Origin: DTU036 sp964346475
GTDB lineage: Bacteria > Bacillota > Clostridia > Peptostreptococcales > Acidaminobacteraceae
Direction: 5' to 3'
NCBI GenBank assembly: GCA_964346475.1
Contig: CAYFUM010000023.1
Coordinates: forward strand, 1-23,197
Length of the DNA stretch: 23,197 nt
A program made the position numbers and the translations under genes. Below are positions 8,961-15,190 of the stretch, piece by piece. The notes under the pieces are model-generated. The model was not told where the DNA came from. It made no database searches and was given only the letters and a program-made list of their open reading frames with translations. Within the stretch, counting starts at the first letter, position 1. Each line of letters starts with the position of its first letter.

Positions 8961-9329
8961 TTATTTTAGTTCTACGCTGGCGCCAGCTTCTTCAAGTTCT
9001 TTTTTGACCCTTTCAGCTTCTTCTTTATCAACGCCTTCTTTAACAGCCTTGGGAACTGACTCAACTAGTTCCTTGGCCTCTTTAAGACCTAGGCCTGTCA
9101 GACCACGTACAACCTTGATAACTCCAATTTTGGCTGAACCAAAGCTTGTAAGAACTACATCAAACTCTGTTTGCTCTTCAGCTGCAGCAACTTCGCCACC
9201 GCCAGCACCAGCAACAGCTACAGGAGCAGCAGCACTTACGCCAAACTCTTCTTCACAGGCCTTTACTAATTCGTTTAGTTCCAGCACAGTCATGTCTTTA
9301 ATCGCTTGAATAATATTTTCAGTTGTCAT
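8961..9329 (-). CDS. rplL: 50S ribosomal protein L7/L12
   Basis: L7/L12 (122 aa) forms the flexible stalk that recruits translation GTPases. The N-terminal dimerisation domain (about 1-31) is followed by an Ala/Gly/Val hinge (about 32-51) and a C-terminal domain with the conserved stretch KIGVIKVVRGLTGLGLKEAK (67-86). The start chosen is the ATG at 9327-9329, with TGGAGG five bases upstream. A longer reading from an ATG overlapping the rplJ stop (9339-9341) would put the ribosome binding site inside the coding region and is unlikely. rplJ ends 11 nt upstream. Stalk stoichiometry requires several L12 copies per L10, and the good ribosome binding site fits this. Confidence 0.98.
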   Translation of the reverse strand: MTTENIIQAIKDMTVLELNELVKACEEEFGVSAAAPVAVAGAGGGEVAAAEEQTEFDVVLTSFGSAKIGVIKVVRGLTGLGLKEAKELVESVPKAVKEGVDKEEAERVKKELEEAGASVELK

Positions 9330-9340
9330 TATTTCCTCCA

Positions 9341-9832
9341 TTAATCTTCTTTCTCATCTGCAATTGCTTTAAGCACATAGGCAAACTTGGATATTGGTGA
9401 TTGGATGCTGCCAAGGAACTTGGCAAGTAGGACTTCCCTTGAAGGAATATCAGCAATTACCTTGATACCCTCCTGGTCATAAAAGGTGCCATCAACAATA
9501 CCAGCTTTTAATTCTAGATTAGGAGCCTTTTTAGCAAAGTCCTTGATGATTTTTGCAGGCGCTACTGCATCTTCATATCCAAAAGCTATGGCATTGGGTC
9601 CAGTCAATTCTTGCTCGAGTTCGCCGTATTCAGTCCCCTCTAAAGCCAGTTTGACAAGGCGATTCTTGTAAACTTTGTACTCAACATTTTCTTCGCGGAA
9701 TTTCTTTCTTAGTTCCGTTACCTCAGCAACATTAAGTCCACGATAGTCTACAATGACAGCACTGCTCGCCCTTTGAAATTTATCGCGAATCTCTTCGACT
9801 TGCTTTTCTTTTCTTTGGCGAATATCGCTCAT
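9341..9832 (-). CDS. rplJ: 50S ribosomal protein L10
   Basis: L10 (163 aa) is the base of the ribosomal stalk and binds 23S rRNA together with L7/L12 dimers. The N-terminal rRNA-binding domain shows the family pattern (SSAVIVDYRGLNVAEVTELR near 22-42, VYKNRLVKLAL near 53-64 and GPNAIAF near 78-84), followed by a helical C-terminal tail for L7/L12. The ATG start follows GAGGAGGT at a good distance. Its mRNA begins with a recognisable L10 leader and terminator (9848-9937), so L10 or the L10-L12 complex probably represses the gene by transcription attenuation. rplL follows after 11 nt. Confidence 0.98.
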   Translation of the reverse strand: MSDIRQRKEKQVEEIRDKFQRASSAVIVDYRGLNVAEVTELRKKFREENVEYKVYKNRLVKLALEGTEYGELEQELTGPNAIAFGYEDAVAPAKIIKDFAKKAPNLELKAGIVDGTFYDQEGIKVIADIPSREVLLAKFLGSIQSPISKFAYVLKAIADEKED

Positions 9833-9847
9833 TCATTACCTCCTCGT

Positions 9848-9877
9848 GAAAAATGCCCCGCTGACAGCAAGGGGCAT
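9848..9877 (-). terminator. Attenuator terminator in the L10 leader
   Basis: On the minus strand, arms ATGCCCC (9871-9877) and GGGGCAT (9853-9859) form a GC-rich stem followed by a T5 run. The hairpin lies between the L10-binding motif and rplJ, 16 nt before the rplJ start. This is the arrangement of a transcription attenuator and not of a simple operon end, because rplJL are expected to be transcribed from upstream. Confidence 0.8.
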
Positions 9878-9896
9878 AGAATTTACACTACACACT

Positions 9897-9937
9897 CCTC
9901 GGCAGGAAATTAAGCTAGGCACCTGCTGTCTTCGGAA
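9897..9937 (-). promoter_or_regulatory. Ribosomal protein L10 leader
   Basis: The minus strand reads CCGAAGACAGCAGGTGCC, then TTAATTT, then CCTGCCGAGG. These are the conserved elements of the L10 leader found upstream of rplJ in Bacillota. The CAGCAGG and CCTGCCG parts pair, and the stem carries the kink-turn-like internal loop bound by L10(L12)4. It starts directly after the rplA stop codon and is followed by an attenuator hairpin. Confidence 0.88.
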
Positions 9938-9938
9938 A

Positions 9939-10625
9939 TTATTGTCCTCTATTAAGTTTGATTCCAGGGCCCATGGTAGAGCTTAATGAGATGTTTTTTA
10001 CAAACTGTCCCTTAGCTGCCGCAGGTCTTACCCTGATGATTTCAGCTATAAAGGCCTTGATATTTTCAACAAGTTTCTCAGAGTCGAAGGATAGCTTGCC
10101 CACTGATACGTGGATCATATTGCTTTTATCCAGACGATACTCAACCTTTCCAGCTTTTATTTCTTCCACAGCCTTCTGTATGTCGAAGGTAACTGTTCCT
10201 GATTTTGGGTTTGGCATAAGGCCCTTAGGTCCTAGCACCCTACCCAGTCGACCGATTAGACCCATCATGTCTGGTGTGGCTACGATTACATCGTAGTCGA
10301 ACCAGTTCTCCTTTTGGATCTTTTCAACCATGTCCTCTGCTCCAACAAAGTCAGCACCAGCGGCACTAGCTTCATCGGCCTTCTCTCCCTTGGCAATTAC
10401 AAGAACCTTACGGTCCTTACCAGTACCATGGGGAAGTACCATAGCTCCTCTAATTTGTTGATCTGCATGACGTCCATCTACACCTAGGCGTAGGTGAATT
10501 TCTACAGTTTCATCAAATTTGGCGCTTTGCATTTCCTTTAGTAGTTCCACCCCTTCTTCTATCTCGTAAAAGGCGTGTGGATCTACTTTTTTCGCGTTTT
10601 CTAAAGCGCGCTTACCTTTTTTCAT
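9939..10625 (-). CDS. rplA: 50S ribosomal protein L1
   Basis: L1 (228 aa) forms the mobile L1 stalk that guides the E-site tRNA out of the ribosome. It begins with the typical basic MKKGKR segment and shows the family stretches GVDGRHADQQIRG (49-61), VVLPHGTGK-like (here MVLPHGTGKDRKV), LGRLGRVLGPKGLMPNPK near 150-167 and KAGKVEYRLDK near 186. The length is usual. The ATG start has GGAGGAG upstream. It lies 44 nt after rplK and its stop codon abuts the L10 leader. In many bacteria L1 represses the L11-L1 mRNA by binding it; no specific site was identified here. Confidence 0.98.
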   Translation of the reverse strand: MKKGKRALENAKKVDPHAFYEIEEGVELLKEMQSAKFDETVEIHLRLGVDGRHADQQIRGAMVLPHGTGKDRKVLVIAKGEKADEASAAGADFVGAEDMVEKIQKENWFDYDVIVATPDMMGLIGRLGRVLGPKGLMPNPKSGTVTFDIQKAVEEIKAGKVEYRLDKSNMIHVSVGKLSFDSEKLVENIKAFIAEIIRVRPAAAKGQFVKNISLSSTMGPGIKLNRGQ

Positions 10626-10669
10626 AAATCTCCTCCGTGGTCATAACGATGACTCTCCCACAGGTTGTA

Positions 10670-11095
10670 TTAATCAGCTACTGTGACACCCATACTTCTG
10701 CAAGTTCCCGCGATCATACGAATAGCAGCATCTACATCAGCCGCATTCAGGTCTTCCATTTTCAGTTCCGCAATTTCTTTTAGTTGAGCCTGGGTAATGG
10801 ATCCTACCTTGGTTTTGTTAGGAACTCCTGAACCCTGCTCAATTTTAATAGCCTTTTTAATTAAATCGGCTGCTGGCGGTGTTTTTGTAATGAAAGAAAA
10901 TGATCTGTCCGCATAGACAGTGATAACAACTGGGATAAGAAAGCCCATTTTATCCTGTGTCTTTGCATTAAACTCTTTGGTAAACTGCATGATGTTCACA
11001 CCGTGTTGACCAAGAGCTGGTCCAACTGGTGGAGCTGGTGTAGCCTTACCTGCTGGGATTTGCAACTTTATTAGACCTATTACTTTTTTAGCCAT
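10670..11095 (-). CDS. rplK: 50S ribosomal protein L11
   Basis: L11 (141 aa) binds the GTPase-associated region of 23S rRNA, and in bacteria with RelA-type enzymes it is needed for ribosome-dependent stringent signalling. The N-terminal domain has the signature KLQIPAGKATPAPPVGPALG and HGVNIMQF. The C-terminal rRNA-binding domain ends with AAIRMIAGTCRSMGV. The conserved prolines of the linker and N-terminal domain are present, and length is exactly typical. nusG lies 29 nt upstream and rplA 44 nt downstream. Confidence 0.98.
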   Translation of the reverse strand: MAKKVIGLIKLQIPAGKATPAPPVGPALGQHGVNIMQFTKEFNAKTQDKMGFLIPVVITVYADRSFSFITKTPPAADLIKKAIKIEQGSGVPNKTKVGSITQAQLKEIAELKMEDLNAADVDAAIRMIAGTCRSMGVTVAD

Positions 11096-11124
11096 AATTG
11101 CATCTCCTTTCTATTGAAAAGCTC

Positions 11125-11652
11125 TTAGAGCTTAACTACTTGGTGATATTCTAGTTCGACAGGTGTCTCCCTACCAAACATTGAAATAAGTACTGTTACT
11201 GTACCCTTGTCCTCATTTATTGAACTGATGGAACCTACTGAATCGGTAAAAGGTCCTGTTTTTACATTGACCATATTTCCGATTTCATAATCAACAACAG
11301 GGCCCTTGCTATCAATAATGCCCATATTTTGAAGCTCCTCATCACTTAAGGGAACCGGTTTACTTCCAGGACCTACAAAGCCTGTAACTCCTTTAGTATT
11401 CCGTACAACATACCAGGATTCATCGTTCATATCCATACAGACAATAACATAACCGGGAAAGATTTTGCGCATCTTCTTTTTATATTGTCCATCCTTAAGT
11501 TCTACAACTTCTTCCATGGGGACACGTACTTCTGGTATTACATCCTGCATATCACGGCTTTCGACAATACGTTCTAAACTAGCTTTAACCTTATTTTCAT
11601 GTCCAGAGTAAGTGTGAACTACATACCACTTTAAATCCAGGTTTTTTTCCAA
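11125..11652 (-). CDS. nusG: Transcription termination/antitermination protein NusG
   Basis: NusG (175 aa) binds the RNA polymerase clamp and modulates pausing, Rho activity and transcription-translation coupling. The NGN domain begins with KWYVVHTYSGHENKV (8-22) and includes RKIFPGYVIVCMDM. The C-terminal KOW domain contains the GNMVNVKTGPFTDSVGSI segment. The start codon is TTG (11650-11652), preceded by AGGAGG at five bases, and that site overlaps the secE stop codon, so translation is probably coupled to secE. An ATG start without this site is not available nearby. The secE-nusG pairing is standard. Confidence 0.97.
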   Translation of the reverse strand: MEKNLDLKWYVVHTYSGHENKVKASLERIVESRDMQDVIPEVRVPMEEVVELKDGQYKKKMRKIFPGYVIVCMDMNDESWYVVRNTKGVTGFVGPGSKPVPLSDEELQNMGIIDSKGPVVDYEIGNMVNVKTGPFTDSVGSISSINEDKGTVTVLISMFGRETPVELEYHQVVKL

Positions 11653-11661
11653 AATATCCTC

Positions 11662-11868
11662 CTAAATAATCCGCAGGAAGATCTGCTGGAAAATTAGGTC
11701 GGCCAGGCCCATAATAAGCGCAAGGATTGCTGTCATAGCGATGACAACAGCAGTATAATTCTTCATGTCTTTTTTTGTAGGCCAAATTACCTTTTTCATT
11801 TCGCTGCGAACACCCTTGATATAGGCCTTGGTTTTCTCAGCTAAACTTGGTTTTCCTGTTTTTGACAT
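11662..11868 (-). CDS. secE: Preprotein translocase subunit SecE
   Basis: SecE (68 aa) stabilises SecY in the plasma membrane translocon. The short Gram-positive form is seen: a cytoplasmic amphipathic helix with the family motif KKVIWPTKKDM (about 25-35) and one C-terminal membrane helix (about 40-62, VVIAMTAILALIMGLADLIF). It starts with ATG only 3 nt after the rpmG stop codon and is followed by nusG, the standard order. Confidence 0.96.
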   Translation of the reverse strand: MSKTGKPSLAEKTKAYIKGVRSEMKKVIWPTKKDMKNYTAVVIAMTAILALIMGLADLIFQQIFLRII

Positions 11869-11871
11869 ATC

Positions 11872-12021
11872 TTACTTCGTTTCTTTGTGGACAGTTTGCT
11901 CTCGGCAAAACTTACAGTATTTTTTCAGTTCCAGACGATCTGGATCGTTTTTCTTGTTCTTGCTTGTGTTATAATTTCTGTTTTTACATTTTTCACAGGC
12001 CAAGGTGATTCCTACGCGCAT
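11872..12021 (-). CDS. rpmG: 50S ribosomal protein L33 (zinc-binding form)
   Basis: This 49-aa protein reads MRVGITLACEKCKNRNY and continues with a basic middle part. The four cysteines Cys9, Cys12, Cys36 and Cys39 form two CxxC knuckles, so this is the zinc-containing paralogue of L33. Many Bacillota also carry a cysteine-free form that is used when zinc is low; none is in this window. The ATG start has GGGAGG six bases upstream. It is the first gene of the rpmG-secE-nusG operon, with a promoter about 30 nt upstream. Confidence 0.95.
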   Translation of the reverse strand: MRVGITLACEKCKNRNYNTSKNKKNDPDRLELKKYCKFCREQTVHKETK

Positions 12022-12047
12022 ATCTAACCTCCCAAATATTCTTAGTA

Positions 12048-12083
12048 CCAAGATAAACTATCACATTTACCTTGAAAAGTCAA
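12048..12083 (-). promoter_or_regulatory. Promoter of rpmG-secE-nusG
   Basis: On the minus strand a -35 box TTGACT (12078-12083) and a -10 box TAGTTT (12055-12060) are separated by 17 nt. The spacer ends in GTGA, giving an extended -10 that compensates for the weak hexamer. The expected +1 (12048) is G. The spacing and the GTGATA junction match the rpoB and rpsL promoters. Confidence 0.7.
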
Positions 12084-12146
12084 CATTACAAAAGATATAG
12101 CCCCAGCTATATAAAGCTCTTCTCTCTAGGATTCTAAAGTAAAGAA

Positions 12147-12172
12147 AATAAAAGTCTAGAGGCTAGACTTTT
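12147..12172 (-). terminator. Terminator after tRNA-Thr
   Basis: The arms AAAAGTCTAG (12163-12172 on the minus strand) and CTAGACTTTT (12150-12159) form a 10-bp stem with a 3-nt loop, followed on the minus strand by a T-rich tract. It lies 4 nt beyond the tRNA 3' end and separates the tRNA transcript from the rpmG promoter. Confidence 0.75.
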
Positions 12173-12176
12173 TAAG

Positions 12177-12252
12177 TGGAGCCCTTGAGCAGACTCGAAC
12201 TGCCGATCTCCGCCTTACCAAGGCGACGCTCTACCTGCTGAGCCACAAGGGC
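12177..12252 (-). tRNA. tRNA-Thr (anticodon GGU)
   Basis: The minus strand folds into a complete 76-nt cloverleaf. The acceptor GCCCTTG pairs with CAAGGGC, followed by discriminator T and an encoded CCA. The D-arm is GCTC/GAGC. The anticodon stem is TCGCC/GGCGG with loop TTGGTAA, giving anticodon GGT. The T-arm is GGCAG/CTGCT (closing pair G-T) around TTCGAGT. It has its own promoter and terminator and lies between rlmB and rpmG. Confidence 0.97.
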
Positions 12253-12258
12253 ATGTAC

Positions 12259-12294
12259 CTGTTATATCCTACACTATAATCCCTAGGATAGCAA
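12259..12294 (-). promoter_or_regulatory. Promoter of tRNA-Thr
   Basis: On the minus strand a -35 box TTGCTA (12289-12294) and a -10 box TAGGAT (12266-12271) are separated by 17 nt. The expected +1 (12259) is G, seven bases upstream of the mature tRNA 5' end. Confidence 0.55.
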
Positions 12295-12337
12295 GACTTA
12301 TTTAGTAATAAATTTGCAATAGTTTTAATTAATTTTT

Positions 12338-12389
12338 GACCCTATCCCCATAGTTAGATGTCGCTGATCCAGGCTAAAGAGCTAGGGTC
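12338..12389 (-). other. Inverted repeat after rlmB
   Basis: Perfect 7-nt arms GACCCTA and TAGGGTC enclose 38 nt, starting 10 nt beyond the rlmB stop codon. On the minus strand the 3' arm is followed by AAAAATTAATT and not by a T run, so it is not a classic terminator. It could mark the mRNA 3' end or be chance. No known RNA family was recognised. Confidence 0.3.
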
Positions 12390-12398
12390 GTCCATCCC

Positions 12399-13124
12399 TT
12401 ATTTACCCTTAGCACCCTTATCCATAAGATTATTAAGAAAATAATTATAAGCGATAATGCCGCTGGCCACGGAAACATTTAAAGATTCAAAGCCTGCCAT
12501 GGGTATTTTAAAGAGCTCATCACAGCTATCCTTAACAAGCCTGCTGATTCCCTTATCTTCAGACCCCACTACTAGGAGGGTTTTCTTGGGAAAACTAATC
12601 TCAGTTATAGAGCTTGCCGCCTGACCATCAGCGCCATAAACCCAAAAGCCCTTGTCCTTGAAGTCCTTTATGGCATCAACTAGATTAGCAACTCTGGCTA
12701 CAGGTAAATGGGCTGCAGCCCCAGCACTGGCCTTGAAGCTTGTAGCATCTAGGCTAGCTGATCTTCTCTTAGGCAGGACTATTCCCTGGGCACCAAAGCT
12801 CAGAGCACTTCTTATAATAGCACCCAGATTATGGGGGTCAGTTATCCCATCCAGTGCAATTATCAGTCCCTCCTTATGAATAAGGGAGTAGAGGCTAGCG
12901 TAATTTATACTACTTATAAAGGCAATAACCCCCTGGTGGGCTTTGCCATGTTCTTCTAATCTCTCCCTATCTATCCAGTTGTAGGGGATCTTCTTTTTCT
13001 CGCAAAGGCTTATAATATCCTTAATTTCCCTGCGATTTATATCCCTGGCAAAGGACACCCTGTTTATATCCAGAGAACTATCCAGTGCCTCCATCACAGG
13101 GTTTTTTCCAATTATAACTTCCAT
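12399..13124 (-). CDS. rlmB: 23S rRNA (guanosine-2'-O-)-methyltransferase, TrmH/SpoU family
   Basis: This 241-aa SPOUT enzyme transfers a methyl group from S-adenosylmethionine to a ribose 2'-OH. The N-terminal substrate-binding domain (about 1-75) resembles L30e and includes GKNPVMEAL and AHQGVIAF. The three SpoU motifs follow: motif 1 with Asn99 and Arg105 (DPHNLGAIIRS), motif 2 with Glu189 (VVGSEDKGI) and motif 3 at 207-221 (IPMAGFESLNVSVAS). This is the RlmB-type subgroup, whose E. coli member modifies G2251 of 23S rRNA. The exact target here is inferred. It is the last gene of the overlapping ispD chain; its ATG overlaps the stop of the upstream membrane protein gene by one base. Confidence 0.93.
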   Translation of the reverse strand: MEVIIGKNPVMEALDSSLDINRVSFARDINRREIKDIISLCEKKKIPYNWIDRERLEEHGKAHQGVIAFISSINYASLYSLIHKEGLIIALDGITDPHNLGAIIRSALSFGAQGIVLPKRRSASLDATSFKASAGAAAHLPVARVANLVDAIKDFKDKGFWVYGADGQAASSITEISFPKKTLLVVGSEDKGISRLVKDSCDELFKIPMAGFESLNVSVASGIIAYNYFLNNLMDKGAKGK

Positions 13125-13429
13125 TATTCTAGTATCCTCATCTCTCCATAGGGAATAATACCCAATAGATATTTTCTCACAACAATAAGATAGCCCTGAT
13201 CCAAATTTAGATTTTCAAAATGATTGGCATCTAGCTTCTTTATCTTAACGACCTTGCCAGTGGTTGCAGCCTTAAAGGACAGGTCTTCTAAAACCCTTTC
13301 CATAATTACCTCTTCCAAAGGGTTTTCGGGCTTATATCCATCAAAGAAAAAACTCTTAATTCCCAATAGAAATAAAAGTAATAGAGTAATACTCAAAAGT
13401 TTTCTTTCGTTTTTAGACCATCTACCCAT
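13124..13429 (-). CDS. Small single-pass membrane protein of unknown function
   Basis: This 101-aa protein has a charged N-terminus, one hydrophobic segment at about 11-28 (LLSITLLLLFLLGI) and a mostly hydrophilic remainder with a positively charged middle part. It is either a membrane-anchored protein with an extracytoplasmic domain or an uncleaved signal-anchor protein. No family was recognised. It overlaps mrnC by 8 nt and rlmB by 1 nt, so it is almost surely translated as part of the operon. In Bacillus no gene of this kind lies between mrnC and rlmB; some Clostridia have thyX here. The coding frame and codon use resemble those of its neighbours. Confidence 0.8.
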   Translation of the reverse strand: MGRWSKNERKLLSITLLLLFLLGIKSFFFDGYKPENPLEEVIMERVLEDLSFKAATTGKVVKIKKLDANHFENLNLDQGYLIVVRKYLLGIIPYGEMRILE

Positions 13430-13823
13430 TTTCTTCCCCTAGCAGGTCTATGCAAAGCTGCATGATTTCCCCAATACGCCCATGTTTGCCCTCTACATAG
13501 AGGGCTCCTATCAGGCTTTCCAGACCAGTTGCCCTTCGATAGTCCCCAAGGCTGGAGCTAGAGGGACCCGAGCCTCCTTTAGCATTTCGACCTCTTTTTA
13601 AAAGGACTAGTTCTTTCTCATCCAAGCTAGTTTCCAGCATCCTATAGGCCCTGGCCTGGGCGGATGCTTGGACGAAGTTCTTAGCTCTTTTATTGAGCTC
13701 CCCAGGGCTAAAAAAACCCTGGGAGAGAAGGTATTTCCTAATATAAAGTTCATAGACGCTGTCGCCCAAATAGGCCAGCTGAAGAGGGCTATACCTACCT
13801 AGATCTGCTAATTTAATGTCCAA
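13422..13823 (-). CDS. mrnC: Mini-ribonuclease III
   Basis: Mini-III (133 aa) is an RNase III catalytic domain without the double-stranded RNA-binding domain. In Bacillus it matures the ends of 23S rRNA. The family motifs are present: AYLGDSVYE at 17-25 with catalytic Asp21, and DYRRATGLESLIGALY at 94-109 with Glu102. The start codon is TTG (13821-13823) with GAGGG upstream, and the start lies 16 nt inside the cysS 3' end. The position directly after cysS and before rlmB is the conserved one, and the link with rRNA maturation and rRNA methylation is logical. Confidence 0.95.
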   Translation of the reverse strand: MDIKLADLGRYSPLQLAYLGDSVYELYIRKYLLSQGFFSPGELNKRAKNFVQASAQARAYRMLETSLDEKELVLLKRGRNAKGGSGPSSSSLGDYRRATGLESLIGALYVEGKHGRIGEIMQLCIDLLGEENG

Positions 13824-15190
13824 GTGCTACCCTCTTTACTGTCCTTTATACTAACTCCCATTTCCTGGAGTTCATCCCTTATCTCATCCGCCCTGGCAAA
13901 GTTTTTCTCAAGCTTGGCTTGGCTACGCTCATCCACTAAAGCCTGGACCCTATCCCTAAAATCACTATCTATTTCTTTCTCTTGGAAGAGCTCTAAATTA
14001 AGGACCCCATCCATCCTAGCTATAGCATAGGCCTTCTCTCCCGAAGAGAGGCTCTCATCATTCAAGCACTTATAGAGCACCGTAAGAGCATTGGCAGTAT
14101 TTAAATCCCTGGCCAGCTGTTCTAGGAAGTCATCCCAGTAGGCCTGGGTCTCAACAGGAGGATCCAGGGCCAGACATCTAGCTTTTAACTTGCTATAGGC
14201 CTCCTTGGCTCCATCAAGGCCTTCGAAGGTAAAAAGTAGCTGCCGACGATAGTGGCTTCCCAGTAGGAAGTACTTGTATTCCATGGGGTCGTAACCAAGG
14301 CTCTTTAGATACTGAAGGCTTAGAAACTCGCCTCTGGACTTACTCATCTTGCCTTCTTTATCAATAAGCCACTCAGCATGCCACCAGTAGTTTACCCATT
14401 TTTCACCGGTATAGCTCTCACTCTGGGCAATCTCATTGGTATGGTGGGTAGGAATATGGTCCACTCCTCCCCCATGGATATCCATCCTGGGGCCGAAGGC
14501 CTCCATTGAAATCACTGAACACTCCAGGTGCCAGCCAGGATAGCCCTCACCATAGGGACTCTGCCATATCATCTCCTGGTTTTCAAATTTTGACTGGGTA
14601 AACCAGAGGACAAAATCAAAGGGGTTCTTCTTGTTTTTATCTAGCTCCACACCCTCTCTAGCCCCCACTTGGAGATTCTCCAGGGGCATCCTGGAGAGCT
14701 CTGTATACCTGGGGAACTTTGAAATATCAAAGTAGACATTTCCTCCAGCTCTATAGGTGAAACCCTTGTCCTCTAGGACCTTAATAAAGTCAATATATCC
14801 CTCTATATGGTCTGTGGCCCTCTCTATAATATTAGGCCTTTTTAACCTCAGCTCATCGAAGTCTTTAAAAAAAGCATCAGTATAGTACTGGGCAATCTCC
14901 CAGACTGTCTTTTTCTCCCTTTTTGCCCCAAGGAGCATCTTGTCATCGCCGTCATCGCCATCTCCTGTAAGATGGCCGACATCGGTTATGTTCATAGCCC
15001 TTACAACATTGTAGCCCAGAGCTTCAAGGGTCCTTACCAGGATATCTTCACTGACATAGGTTCTCATGTTGCCTATATGGGCATAGTCATAGACTGTAGG
15101 TCCGCAGGTGTAGATGCTAACCCTGTCCTCCCTTATTGGAATAAAATCCTCCAGCTCCAAACTTAGGGTGTTGAATAATTTTAATTTCAT
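13808..15190 (-). CDS. cysS: Cysteinyl-tRNA synthetase
   Basis: This class I synthetase (460 aa) charges tRNA-Cys. The HIGH motif is HIGN (38-41) after the zinc ligand Cys29. Further zinc-site residues are Cys224 (WHLECS) and the HHTNE segment at 249-253. The KMSKS motif is at 281-285. The C-terminal part carries the helical tRNA-binding region. Length and motif spacing are normal. The ATG overlaps the gltX TGA stop (ATGA), so translation is coupled. mrnC overlaps the 3' end. Confidence 0.98.
   Translation of the reverse strand: MKLKLFNTLSLELEDFIPIREDRVSIYTCGPTVYDYAHIGNMRTYVSEDILVRTLEALGYNVVRAMNITDVGHLTGDGDDGDDKMLLGAKREKKTVWEIAQYYTDAFFKDFDELRLKRPNIIERATDHIEGYIDFIKVLEDKGFTYRAGGNVYFDISKFPRYTELSRMPLENLQVGAREGVELDKNKKNPFDFVLWFTQSKFENQEMIWQSPYGEGYPGWHLECSVISMEAFGPRMDIHGGGVDHIPTHHTNEIAQSESYTGEKWVNYWWHAEWLIDKEGKMSKSRGEFLSLQYLKSLGYDPMEYKYFLLGSHYRRQLLFTFEGLDGAKEAYSKLKARCLALDPPVETQAYWDDFLEQLARDLNTANALTVLYKCLNDESLSSGEKAYAIARMDGVLNLELFQEKEIDSDFRDRVQALVDERSQAKLEKNFARADEIRDELQEMGVSIKDSKEGSTWTLN

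Noticed and set aside
9330..9341. Longer rplL beginning at an ATG that overlaps the rplJ stop
   Set aside because: It adds only four residues that are the translated ribosome binding site; the shorter start matches the family N-terminus.
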